Part shown: in pieces, positions 8,483 to 15,023 of the stretch | Layout: every line of letters starts with the position of its first letter | Numbering within the stretch: position 1 is the first letter of the stretch | DNA from: Catenulispora sp. | Lineage (GTDB): Bacteria; Actinomycetota; Actinomycetes; Streptomycetales; Catenulisporaceae | Direction: 5' to 3' | DNA: 42,918 bases | NCBI GenBank assembly: GCA_013361685.1 | Contig: JABFXP010000101.1 | Location: 1-42,918, forward strand | Position numbers and translations under genes: made by a program | The notes under the pieces: model-generated | The model's database searches: none | What the model was told of the DNA's origin: nothing | What the model saw: the letters and a program-made list of their open reading frames with translations, nothing else

Positions 8483-9246
8483 GATTCAACGGCAAAGTCG
8501 CCGTGGTCACCGGAGCCGACTCCGGTATCGGACGGGCGACGGCCGAGCGGCTGTTGCAAGAGGGCGCGAAGGTCGTCGCAGTCGATGTGAAGAACACCCG
8601 GCGGTGGCCTTACGAGCTCAGCGCCGGAGAGCGCGTGGAATGCATCGACATGGACGTCGCCGACCCGGACGCGGGGCGGCAGCTGGAGGAGTACCTGAGC
8701 TACCAGTTCGGCCGCGTCGACATCCTCGCCAACGTGGCCGGGATCCTGCACATCAGGCCGTTTCTGGAAGTCACCCGGGCGGACTGGGACCGCGTCATCG
8801 CGGTGAACCTGACCGGCGTGTTCTTCCTGAGCCAGGCCGTGGCCCGGATCATGGTCGCGAACGAGACCCCGGGGCGCATCGTCAACGTCTCGTCGGTCCA
8901 CGCCGTGGTCTCCGAACCGAACGCGGCACCCTATACCGCGACCAAGGGTGGGCTCGAAGCGATGACCCGCACGATGGCGTCGGAGCTCGCACCACACGGG
9001 ATCACCGTGAACTGCGTCCGGCCGGGCGCCACGAAGACCAAGATGAGCGAACCTCTTTACACCGCGCAGATCGTGCGGTCGCTGATGGAGAAGATCCCGT
9101 TGGGAAAGATCGCACCGCCCGAGTGGGTGGCCTCGGCCATCTGCTACCTCGCCTCCGACGAAGCCTGCTACACCACCGGCGCCTGCCTGGACGTGGACGG
9201 CGGCTACGCGATGGACGGCTCGCTGCCCGGGCGGGCGTACGCATGA
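8479..9246 (+). CDS. SDR-family NAD(P)-dependent oxidoreductase (candidate sugar dehydrogenase)
   Basis: A 255-residue classical short-chain dehydrogenase. The cofactor motif TGADSGIG lies near residue 11, NVAG near residue 85, and the catalytic Ser...Tyr-x-x-x-Lys is in SSVHAVVSEPNAAPYTATKGG. The C-terminus has PGATKTKM and the usual VDGGYAMDG end. Aspartate in VVAVDVKN, at the end of beta-2, suggests NAD+ preference. It starts and ends with ATGA overlaps. By position and family it may oxidise the free sugar to its lactone, feeding the SMP-30 lactonase; this assignment, and which of the two SDRs does it, is inferred. Confidence 0.88.
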   Translation: MRFNGKVAVVTGADSGIGRATAERLLQEGAKVVAVDVKNTRRWPYELSAGERVECIDMDVADPDAGRQLEEYLSYQFGRVDILANVAGILHIRPFLEVTRADWDRVIAVNLTGVFFLSQAVARIMVANETPGRIVNVSSVHAVVSEPNAAPYTATKGGLEAMTRTMASELAPHGITVNCVRPGATKTKMSEPLYTAQIVRSLMEKIPLGKIAPPEWVASAICYLASDEACYTTGACLDVDGGYAMDGSLPGRAYA

Positions 9247-10007
9247 GCACCGGCACATGCGCGGTCGCCGCCGTGACCGGCGCCGCCTCCGGCATCGGCC
9301 GGGCGACCGCCGTGCGCCTGGCCCACGACGGATTCGAGGTCGCCATGCTCGATATCGACGACGCCGGGCTGGCCGGGACCCGCGACCTGATCGAGGCCGG
9401 CGGCGGGAAGGCGCACGCCTTCTCAGTCGACCTTTGCGACCCGCTGGCCGTGGGGGCGGTGGCCCGGGAGATCGCCGTCACCGTCGGGGCCCCCGAGGTG
9501 CTGGTGAACGTCGCCGGCATCGGACTGCTCGCGAACGTGCTGGAGACCAGCGACGAGGACTGGGAGCGCGTCTTGGCGGTGAACCTCACCGGACCGTTCC
9601 TGACCACCCGCGCCACCTTGCCGCTGATGCTGGACCGCGGCCACGGGGTGATCATCAACATCGCCTCGGTCGGCGGCCAGGTCGGCCTGGCCGGCCGCGC
9701 CGCGTACTGCGCGTCCAAGGCCGGGCTGGTCGGTCTCACCAAGGCCGTGGCCGTCGATCACGCGGCCGAAGGCATCCGCTGCGTGGCGATCTGCCCGGGG
9801 ACCGTGGGGACCGAGTGGATCGGGAAGATCCTGGCGAACGCCCCGGATCCGGAGACTGCTCGTGCGGCGATGGCCGCCAGGCAGCTCGACGGCCGCATGG
9901 GCACCCCTGAGGAAGTCGCGGCCATGGTGGCGTTCGTCGCCGGTGCCGACGGCCGGTTCGTCAACGGCGCGGCCCTCGTCATCGACGGCGGGCTGACCGC
10001 GGCATGA
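9243..10007 (+). CDS. SDR-family oxidoreductase (candidate 2-keto-3-deoxy-aldonate 4-dehydrogenase)
   Basis: A 254-residue classical SDR with TGAASGIGRAT (cofactor), DIDD after beta-2 (NAD+ preference), NVAGIG, and the catalytic stretch ASVGGQVGLAGRAAYCASKAG. It carries CPGTVGTEW, a segment like the CPGTV motif of DHRS6-type and 2-keto-3-deoxy-L-fuconate dehydrogenases. Those enzymes oxidise C4 of the 2-keto-3-deoxy acid to a 2,4-diketo acid. The placement after a UxaA dehydratase fits that step, but the substrate is inferred. The start at 9243 is set by the ATGA overlap; a longer upstream frame is only a shadow of the previous gene. Confidence 0.85.
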   Translation: MSTGTCAVAAVTGAASGIGRATAVRLAHDGFEVAMLDIDDAGLAGTRDLIEAGGGKAHAFSVDLCDPLAVGAVAREIAVTVGAPEVLVNVAGIGLLANVLETSDEDWERVLAVNLTGPFLTTRATLPLMLDRGHGVIINIASVGGQVGLAGRAAYCASKAGLVGLTKAVAVDHAAEGIRCVAICPGTVGTEWIGKILANAPDPETARAAMAARQLDGRMGTPEEVAAMVAFVAGADGRFVNGAALVIDGGLTAA

Positions 10008-11401
10008 GCACACTGGCCACGGATGCCGCGCCCTCTCTGGGCGCCGACCTGGGTCGGATCGTCGGAGCGCCGAACGTGGAAACCCGGCCCGCGGCGCTTG
10101 TGCCGTACCGCACCGACGCAACGTTCGGGTTCTCCGGCATTCCCTGGGCCGTCGTCCGGCCGGGCGACACCGAAGAGGTGTCCCGGGTACTGCGATTCGC
10201 CAACGACCGCGGCATCCCGGTGGTGCCACGGGGCGCCGGCACCAGCCTGGCCGCGGGTGCCGTACCCACCCATGGCGGGATCGTGCTCGCGCTGACACGC
10301 ATGAACCGCATCGCATCCATCAACCCCATCGACCTGACGGCCGTCGTGCAACCGGGCGTCACCACCCAGGACCTGGCACGCGCCGTCGCCGAGCACCGGC
10401 TGTACTACCCGCCGGACCCCGGAAGCCAACGGGTGTCGACACTCGGCGGCAATGTCGCCACCAACGCCGGGGGGCTGCACGGGCTGAAGTACGGCAACAC
10501 CGCGGGGTACGTCCTCGGGGTCGAGGCCGTCCTGGCCGACGGGCAGGTGATCCGCGCCGGCGGGCAGCTACTGAAGGACGTGGCCGGTTTCGACCTGGTG
10601 CGGCTGCTCACCGGATCGGAGGGGGCGTTGGCGGTGCTGACCGAGCTGACGCTCGCGCTCCGGCCGGCACCGGCCACGCGTACGACCGGACTGGCGTACT
10701 TCGCCGACCTGAAGGCTGCCAGCAATGCGGTGCGCGGTGTGGTCGCGGCGGGGATCCTGCCCGCTACCTTGGAGTTCCTCGACGCCAAGTGCATCCGCGC
10801 GGTGGAGGACTACGCGCAGCTCGGCCTGGATACCGATGCCGGGGCGATGCTGCTGTTCGGTGACGACGGCAGCGCAGCGGAGGTAGAGCGCACAGTGGCG
10901 GAGATTGCCGACCTCATGCGCGAGTTCGGCGCCACTTCGGCGCAGGTAGCCACGGCGGCGGCGGAATCGGAGGCGCTGCTGTCGGCCCGCCGGTGCGCGC
11001 TTCCGGCGCTGTCGCGGCTCGGCGGCGCGACCATGCTGGAGGATGTCGGCGTTCCGCGGTCGCTGCTGCCGGAGCTGGTCCGTCGGATCGACGAAATCGC
11101 CGACGAGAGCGGGGCGACCGTCGCCACGTTCGGGCATGCCGGGGACGGCAACGCCCACCCGGTCGGTTGCTTCGACCCCGGCGACCATGAGCAGCGCTCA
11201 CGGGTCGCGGCCGCGTTCGACGACATCTTCGCCGCTGCCGTCGAGCTGGGCGGCACCATCACCGGTGAGCACGGTGTGGGCGCCGCGAAGCTGCCGTATC
11301 TGGAAGCGCAGCTCGGGTCGGCGCAGATGGCCCTGCTGGCCCGGATCAAGCAGGCCTTCGACCCTGTGGGGATCCTAAACCCCGGGAAGCTGGGATCATG
11401 A
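10004..11401 (+). CDS. glcD: FAD-linked 2-hydroxyacid oxidase, GlcD-like
   Basis: A 465-residue flavoprotein of the GlcD/D-lactate dehydrogenase (VAO) family. The FAD-binding PP-loop is VPRGAGTSLAAGAVP (about 66-80), followed by VQPGVTTQDLARAV and STLGGNVATNAGG. The C-terminal FAD-oxidase domain ends with ATFGHAGDGNAHP, TITGEHGVGAAKLPYL and FDPVGILNPGK. GlcD oxidises glycolate or D-lactate to the 2-keto acid. It overlaps the GlcF-like gene by ATGA. No GlcE (the second FAD-type subunit) is present. The product of the proposed pathway, glycolate from pentoses or lactate from 6-deoxysugars, would be the natural substrate. The symbol reflects family, not proven substrate. Confidence 0.88.
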   Translation: MSTLATDAAPSLGADLGRIVGAPNVETRPAALVPYRTDATFGFSGIPWAVVRPGDTEEVSRVLRFANDRGIPVVPRGAGTSLAAGAVPTHGGIVLALTRMNRIASINPIDLTAVVQPGVTTQDLARAVAEHRLYYPPDPGSQRVSTLGGNVATNAGGLHGLKYGNTAGYVLGVEAVLADGQVIRAGGQLLKDVAGFDLVRLLTGSEGALAVLTELTLALRPAPATRTTGLAYFADLKAASNAVRGVVAAGILPATLEFLDAKCIRAVEDYAQLGLDTDAGAMLLFGDDGSAAEVERTVAEIADLMREFGATSAQVATAAAESEALLSARRCALPALSRLGGATMLEDVGVPRSLLPELVRRIDEIADESGATVATFGHAGDGNAHPVGCFDPGDHEQRSRVAAAFDDIFAAAVELGGTITGEHGVGAAKLPYLEAQLGSAQMALLARIKQAFDPVGILNPGKLGS

Positions 11402-12495
11402 GTGCTGGCGACATCTTCGACGCCGAGGAGCTGGGTACCTGCATCTCGTGTGGTTTCTGCCTGCCTTCGTGTCCCACCTACAAGCTGACCGGTGACGAGG
11501 CGTCCTCACCACGAGGTCGCATAGCGCTGATGCGCGCCATCGATCACGGTGAGGTCGATGTCTTCGACGTCGCCGCTCGTGAGCAAGGCTCCTTCTGCCT
11601 GGGCTGCCGCGCCTGCGAACCCGTCTGCCCGGCCGGTGTGCCGTATGGCAACCTGATCGAGGACCTGCGGAACGCGCAGTGGAAGGGGCGCCGTCGACCG
11701 CTGCGGATCCGGCCGCTGCTGAGCTTCGCCGACCGCGGCCGGCTGATCCGCCTCGCGGGACGGCTGCGGCGCCACGCCAGGTTCTCTCCGCCGAGCGCCT
11801 CTCCAGCTACCGCGCCGGAAGGCAGCGACGAGATTCTCATGCTCGGGTGCTTCGAGCGATCGCTGTTCCCCGCGGTGAGCCGGGCCGCGGCGGCGACCCT
11901 CCCCGGCATCGAGGTCCCGCAGGATCAGGGCTGTTGTGGAGCACTGCACGCACACAACGGCGACGTCGAGCGCGGCGAGGAACTGGCCAGGCGGCTGGCC
12001 GACCGGCCGGGACGGATCGTGTCCACCGCCGGCGGCTGCGCCGCGCACATCGCGGCGGTCGCCGGACGCGATCGGGTCGTGGATTACTCCGAAGCATTGC
12101 TCGACCGCGGCTCGCTGCCCGGTCCGATCCTCATCGACGGCCGCCCGGCCCGCATCGGTCTGCAGGATTCCTGCCACCTGCGCAACGGGATGGGCGTCAG
12201 CGCGGAACCCCGAAAGGTCATCAGCGCGCTCGGTGCCTATGTCGAGGTCCCGGGTGCGGGCGACTGCTGCGGTGCCGCCGGTACCTATGCCCTCCTGCGC
12301 CGGAAAGACAGCCGCCGGGTGGTGGCGCCGAAGATAGCCGCGCTTGCCGTACTCGATCTAGACTTCCTCGTCGTGGTCAACCCTGGATGCCAGCGTCAGA
12401 TGATCGGCGTACTGCGCCGTGCCCGCCTCCGTGCGCGCGTCGTACACCTGGCCGAACTCGTCGCGCTGGCCGCCGCCGAGGCGGAGGCGCCATGA
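11398..12495 (+). CDS. glcF: Iron-sulfur (CCG-domain) subunit of 2-hydroxyacid oxidase, GlcF-like
   Basis: A 365-residue electron-transfer subunit. Two ferredoxin-type 4Fe-4S motifs lie at the N-terminus (CISCGFCLPSCP near residue 14 and CLGCRACEPVCP near residue 66). Two CCG domains follow: QGCCGALHAHNGD near residue 178, and the pair DSCHLRNGMG and GDCCGAAGTY near residues 258-302. This is the GlcF layout, passing electrons from the GlcD flavin to the respiratory chain at the membrane. It is ATGA-coupled on both sides, to glcD and to the lysR gene. The length is somewhat short of the usual ~400 residues, with a compact linker. Confidence 0.88.
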   Translation: MSAGDIFDAEELGTCISCGFCLPSCPTYKLTGDEASSPRGRIALMRAIDHGEVDVFDVAAREQGSFCLGCRACEPVCPAGVPYGNLIEDLRNAQWKGRRRPLRIRPLLSFADRGRLIRLAGRLRRHARFSPPSASPATAPEGSDEILMLGCFERSLFPAVSRAAAATLPGIEVPQDQGCCGALHAHNGDVERGEELARRLADRPGRIVSTAGGCAAHIAAVAGRDRVVDYSEALLDRGSLPGPILIDGRPARIGLQDSCHLRNGMGVSAEPRKVISALGAYVEVPGAGDCCGAAGTYALLRRKDSRRVVAPKIAALAVLDLDFLVVVNPGCQRQMIGVLRRARLRARVVHLAELVALAAAEAEAP

Positions 12496-13532
12496 GCACG
12501 CCGACCGGTCCGGATGTCCCGGCCGACGACGGCCCGGCTGCGGACCTCGACAAACATGTCGACCCCCTCGACCTGACACCGCGCGATCCCCGTGATGCGA
12601 TGTCGCTCCAGACCGCCTGGCTGCGCAGCTTCCTCGCGGTCGCCGACAGCGGCGGCTTCGGAGCCGCGACGTTGGCGTTGCACCTGTCGCAGTCGCGGGT
12701 CAGCGCACACATCGCGGCGTTGGAGCACACCCTCGGGGTCACCCTGTTCGACCGCAAGGCCCGGCCCATCTGCACCACCGAGGCCGGCGAGCTGTTCCGC
12801 GGGCACGCCATGACCGCGCTGCTGGAGTTGCAGCGCGGCGTCGAGGCGGCCCGCAGCACCCTGGACAACCTGGTCGCGCACGTAGCGATCGGCAGCTACC
12901 CGAGCGTCAGCTCCACCTATCTCCCCGCGATCCTGCGTGAGCTGAAGTCGAAACACCCCGACGTGACCGTCGAACTGTTCGAGGGCACCGCGGCGACCCT
13001 GGAGGAGATGGTCACCAAGGGCACCGTCGACTTGGCATTCCGGCCGCTGCTGCCGAAGATGCGCGAGGCGACGCTGTGCCACCGCCCGATCTGGCGCGAG
13101 GACATCGTCGCGGTGATGCGCGAGGATGATCCCCTGGCGAAACTATCGTCGGTGAGCATCGAGAACATCCTGGAGCGCCCGCTGATCGGCAACCCCTCCG
13201 GCACCGAGGAGGACGGCGGCGGGTTCGACGTGCGCAACACCCTCGGCGAAGCCGCCGGACGCGCCGACATCGCCTACCTGACTGACCAGCCCGCTACCCT
13301 CGTCGCCCTGGTCCGCGCGGCGTTCGGCATCGGCGTCATCAACCGGCTCGCCCTGCAGACCACCAGCACCGAGGGCCTGACGATGCGCACCATCGACTCC
13401 ACCACCGCACACCGCGACGTCGCACTGTTCTGGACCCGGCGGCGCGCCAAGAGCGCCGTGGTCAAGGCGTTCCTGGACGCTCAGGCATCAGCCCAGCTAC
13501 CGCCCGGCGTGCAGGCGTTCAAGACGGCATGA
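12492..13532 (+). CDS. LysR-family transcriptional regulator
   Basis: A 346-residue LysR-type regulator. The winged helix-turn-helix (about 40-98) has LRSFLAVADSGGFGAATLALHLSQSRVSAHIAALE in sense order and TLGVTLFDRK after it; the rest is the LysR substrate-binding fold (VAIGSYPSVSSTYLPAIL, GTVDLAFRPLL). The ATG at 12492 forms an ATGA overlap with glcF, giving an acidic 36-residue extension before the usual LysR start; an ATG at 12600 (MSLQTAW) would give the standard length. It is unusual for a LysR gene to be the last gene of the operon it probably controls. Likely target: the dyads at 5656-5698. The inducer is probably a pathway intermediate. Confidence 0.85.
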   Translation: MSTPTGPDVPADDGPAADLDKHVDPLDLTPRDPRDAMSLQTAWLRSFLAVADSGGFGAATLALHLSQSRVSAHIAALEHTLGVTLFDRKARPICTTEAGELFRGHAMTALLELQRGVEAARSTLDNLVAHVAIGSYPSVSSTYLPAILRELKSKHPDVTVELFEGTAATLEEMVTKGTVDLAFRPLLPKMREATLCHRPIWREDIVAVMREDDPLAKLSSVSIENILERPLIGNPSGTEEDGGGFDVRNTLGEAAGRADIAYLTDQPATLVALVRAAFGIGVINRLALQTTSTEGLTMRTIDSTTAHRDVALFWTRRRAKSAVVKAFLDAQASAQLPPGVQAFKTA

Positions 13533-13583
13533 CCGCTATCCGATTTCCGGATCAGTCGGTCCCGCTGGGAGCCGTTCTGGAGA

Positions 13584-13612
13584 GGCCGGCTCGGACTCCC
13601 GCCGAGCCGGCC
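13584..13612 (+). terminator. Terminator of the catabolic operon
   Basis: Perfect 11-bp stem GGCCGGCTCGG (13584-13594) with CCGAGCCGGCC (13602-13612) and a 7-nt loop, 51 bp after the lysR stop. It has no U-run but is very stable, as usual for high-GC terminators. Confidence 0.8.
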
Positions 13613-13683
13613 GACGCGGCCGTCCCCGTTCCCTTCGTCGCCACGGGCGGCGTCGACGCCTGACGTACGCCGTTGACCAGTCG

Positions 13684-13884
13684 TTATGCGACGTCGCGCT
13701 GGACCGAGGTCTGGAGAGCCGCCGCCGTGGCGAAGGCGAACGCATAGACGGCCAGGACCACGCCTCCACCCCAGCGGGGCAGCAAGTCCGGCACGATCTT
13801 CGTCGCGGAGCCGCCCAGAGCGCTGCCGGCGTTGAACGGCAGCCACCGCCCCAGACTCCCCACCAGCTGCCCGATGATCCCGCC
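13684..13884 (-). pseudogene. C-terminal remnant of an ABC-2 type permease
   Basis: About 66 codons on the minus strand read IIGQLVGSLGRWLPFNAG, SALGGSATKIVPDLLP, then a hydrophobic helix WGGGVVLAVYAFAFATAAAL and stop at 13684. This resembles the last extracellular loop (…WLPFNAG…) and final helix of daunorubicin-type ABC-2 permeases. The rest of the gene is missing, being replaced at about 13884 by a fragment of another gene on the opposite strand. Family by resemblance only. Confidence 0.5.
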
Positions 13885-13979
13885 TGATCACCGCCGACGA
13901 CGACCTCCCCGGGGTCCGCATCCTGATCCTGACCACGTTCGAGATCGACGAGTACGGTTTCAATCCGGTAGGCGGATAG
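13884..13979 (+). pseudogene. Fragment of a NarL/LuxR-type response regulator receiver domain
   Basis: Thirty-one codons read LITADDDLPGVRILILTT then FEIDEYGFNPVGG and a stop. In NarL-type regulators the equivalent segment is …PGVRVLVLTTFDLDEYVFEALRAG…, the beta-4/alpha-4 part with the switch Thr. Both ends of the gene are missing. It directly abuts the ABC-2 remnant on the other strand, marking a recombination join. In actinobacteria NarL two-component genes often sit beside ABC-2 exporters, so the two fragments may come from one lost cluster. Confidence 0.55.
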
Positions 13980-14068
13980 GCGCGGAGCACCAGAAATCTG
14001 CGCGCCCGCGCGCGAGGCCGACCGAGGCGGCGGCGGTGCCTCGCCGGGATTGCTGCCTGCTGCGATCG

Positions 14069-14353
14069 TTACGTCGCCGCGTCCGGGGCCGGATGGGCAG
14101 CGCACCTGTGCCTTCTGAGTCGGTGACGCATTTCGACGTCGATGTCGCCGAGTGCGGCGCGGATCTCGGGGAGGTTGTTGTCGGGGTCGGCGGTCAGCAA
14201 CAGCACATCGAAAGTCTGGTTCACGGCGGCCAGGCGTTCGGGCACGCCCGGCGGCAGCACGCCCCAGTCGGCGAGCGTGCCGTTGACGTCCAACAGGAGG
14301 TATTCCAGGTGGCGGGCCATCTGTCCCGGGACGTGCAGCGTGAGCCCCGTCAT
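14069..14353 (-). pseudogene. Truncated HAD-family (soluble P-type ATPase-like) phosphatase
   Basis: The 94-codon frame begins MTGLTLHVPGQMARHLEYL and continues LLLDVNGTLADWGVLPPGV, with the HAD nucleophile motif DVNGT, then FDVLLLTADPDNN. This is the N-terminal half of the ~150-residue soluble P-type-ATPase-like HAD proteins. After LGDIDVEMRHRL the sequence loses similarity, so the Lys and the GNGxND metal motifs are absent. It is probably inactive. It is ATGA-coupled to the ORF at 14350-14550. What remains may still be translated, but catalytic function is unlikely. Confidence 0.5.
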
Positions 14354-14550
14354 CGGGTCCGCCCGGCACGGTCGGCGGCGGTCTTGGTGCCCACGAGGAG
14401 GATCAGCGAGATCGCGGCCAGTTCAGCGGTGACGCGAAAGGCGAGGACGGCGCCGAGGGAGAGGCTGAACAATGCGCCGATCACGCGGCTACGAGCCTTC
14501 AGATAAACAACCCGCGGATGAAAAGCCCACGGCCTTCGGGTCGCAATCAT
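14350..14550 (-). CDS. Small hypothetical membrane ORF (66 aa), possibly a remnant
   Basis: The frame holds one long hydrophobic stretch, roughly residues 23-53 (VIGALFSLSLGAVLAFRV and ELAAISLILLVGT), and a basic C-terminus. It ends with an ATGA overlap onto the HAD fragment. Its start lies directly beside the tandem repeat at 14551-14570. I recognise no family. It may be the tail of a larger membrane protein cut by the mobile element, or a genuine small protein. Confidence 0.3.
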   Translation of the reverse strand: MIATRRPWAFHPRVVYLKARSRVIGALFSLSLGAVLAFRVTAELAAISLILLVGTKTAADRAGRTR

Positions 14551-14570
14551 CCTGGACCACCCTGGACCAC
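14551..14570 (-). repeat. Left arm-type repeat pair of the integration site
   Basis: CCTGGACCAC occurs twice in tandem, i.e. two copies of GTGGTCCAGG on the minus strand. The same sequence occurs as pairs, in the opposite orientation, at 14765-14784 and 14895-14913, on the other side of the tRNA-derived core. This is the layout of tyrosine-integrase arm-binding sites. Confidence 0.65.
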
Positions 14571-14629
14571 TCCCCCGCTACCAAATGCGTCAGCGCCACA
14601 GCGCCCACCAGCGGACTTCGCGCGATCCT

Positions 14630-14673
14630 CTCTTAATCCGCGGGTTCGGGGTTCAAGTCCCTGACGGCGCACC
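14630..14673 (+). other. Attachment-site core: 3' part of a tRNA-Lys(CUU) gene
   Basis: From the anticodon loop onward the sequence matches actinobacterial tRNA-Lys(CUU): anticodon loop CTCTTAA at 14630-14636, then the variable region, the T-arm GGGTTCAAGTCCC and the acceptor strand ending GGCGCAC. The 5' half of the tRNA is absent; what lies upstream cannot pair with the acceptor or anticodon strands. A tRNA 3' end next to a tyrosine integrase is the usual attachment site of integrative elements. The T-loop reads TTCAAGT instead of the common TTCGAGT, still a normal variant. Confidence 0.8.
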
Positions 14674-14676
14674 CGT

Positions 14677-14721
14677 AGCGAAAGCCCTGGCAGGGTATCT
14701 GACCAGGGCTTTCGCTTTTTT
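14677..14721 (+). terminator. Strong intrinsic terminator following the tRNA-Lys fragment
   Basis: Perfect 14-bp stem AGCGAAAGCCCTGG (14677-14690) with CCAGGGCTTTCGCT (14703-14716), 12-nt loop, then a run of T (14717-14721). It lies 4 bp after the tRNA fragment and is oriented to terminate the tRNA transcript. Confidence 0.92.
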
Positions 14722-14764
14722 GATCTTGCTATGGTCTAGACAATCTGACGGGCCGTTGATCTTT

Positions 14765-14784
14765 TGGTCCAGGCGTGGTCCAGG
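14765..14784 (+). repeat. Right arm-type repeat pair 1 of the integration site
   Basis: TGGTCCAGG occurs at 14765-14773 and again at 14776-14784 (11-nt period). It is an inverted copy of the pair at 14551-14570. It lies between the attachment core and the integrase gene. Confidence 0.65.
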
Positions 14785-14894
14785 GAGCGTTCCGACTGCG
14801 TTCCAGAACTCGATATCCGAGCCCTGACCTCCGCGCAGGCTCCAGTGGATTTTCGGTCCGCAGGATCGGGGCCATCCGGGCTCTGTGAGTTCGA

Positions 14895-14913
14895 TGGTCC
14901 AGGGGTGGTCCAG
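14895..14913 (+). repeat. Right arm-type repeat pair 2 of the integration site
   Basis: TGGTCCAGG at 14895-14903 and TGGTCCAG at 14906-14913, again with an 11-nt period. It is the same orientation as the pair at 14765 and 130 bp beyond it, towards the integrase stop codon at 15024. The remaining sequence of 14722-15023 has no gene. Confidence 0.62.
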
Positions 14914-15023
14914 ACTCCGGCCGGGTGTATCGCGCCTGACCTGCAGGAAGTCTCCGGGCGCCCAACCGGTCGGCCAGGCCACAAAAGGTCCGCTGCTGTA
15001 GCCGATGCGACCTCCGTTGACGT

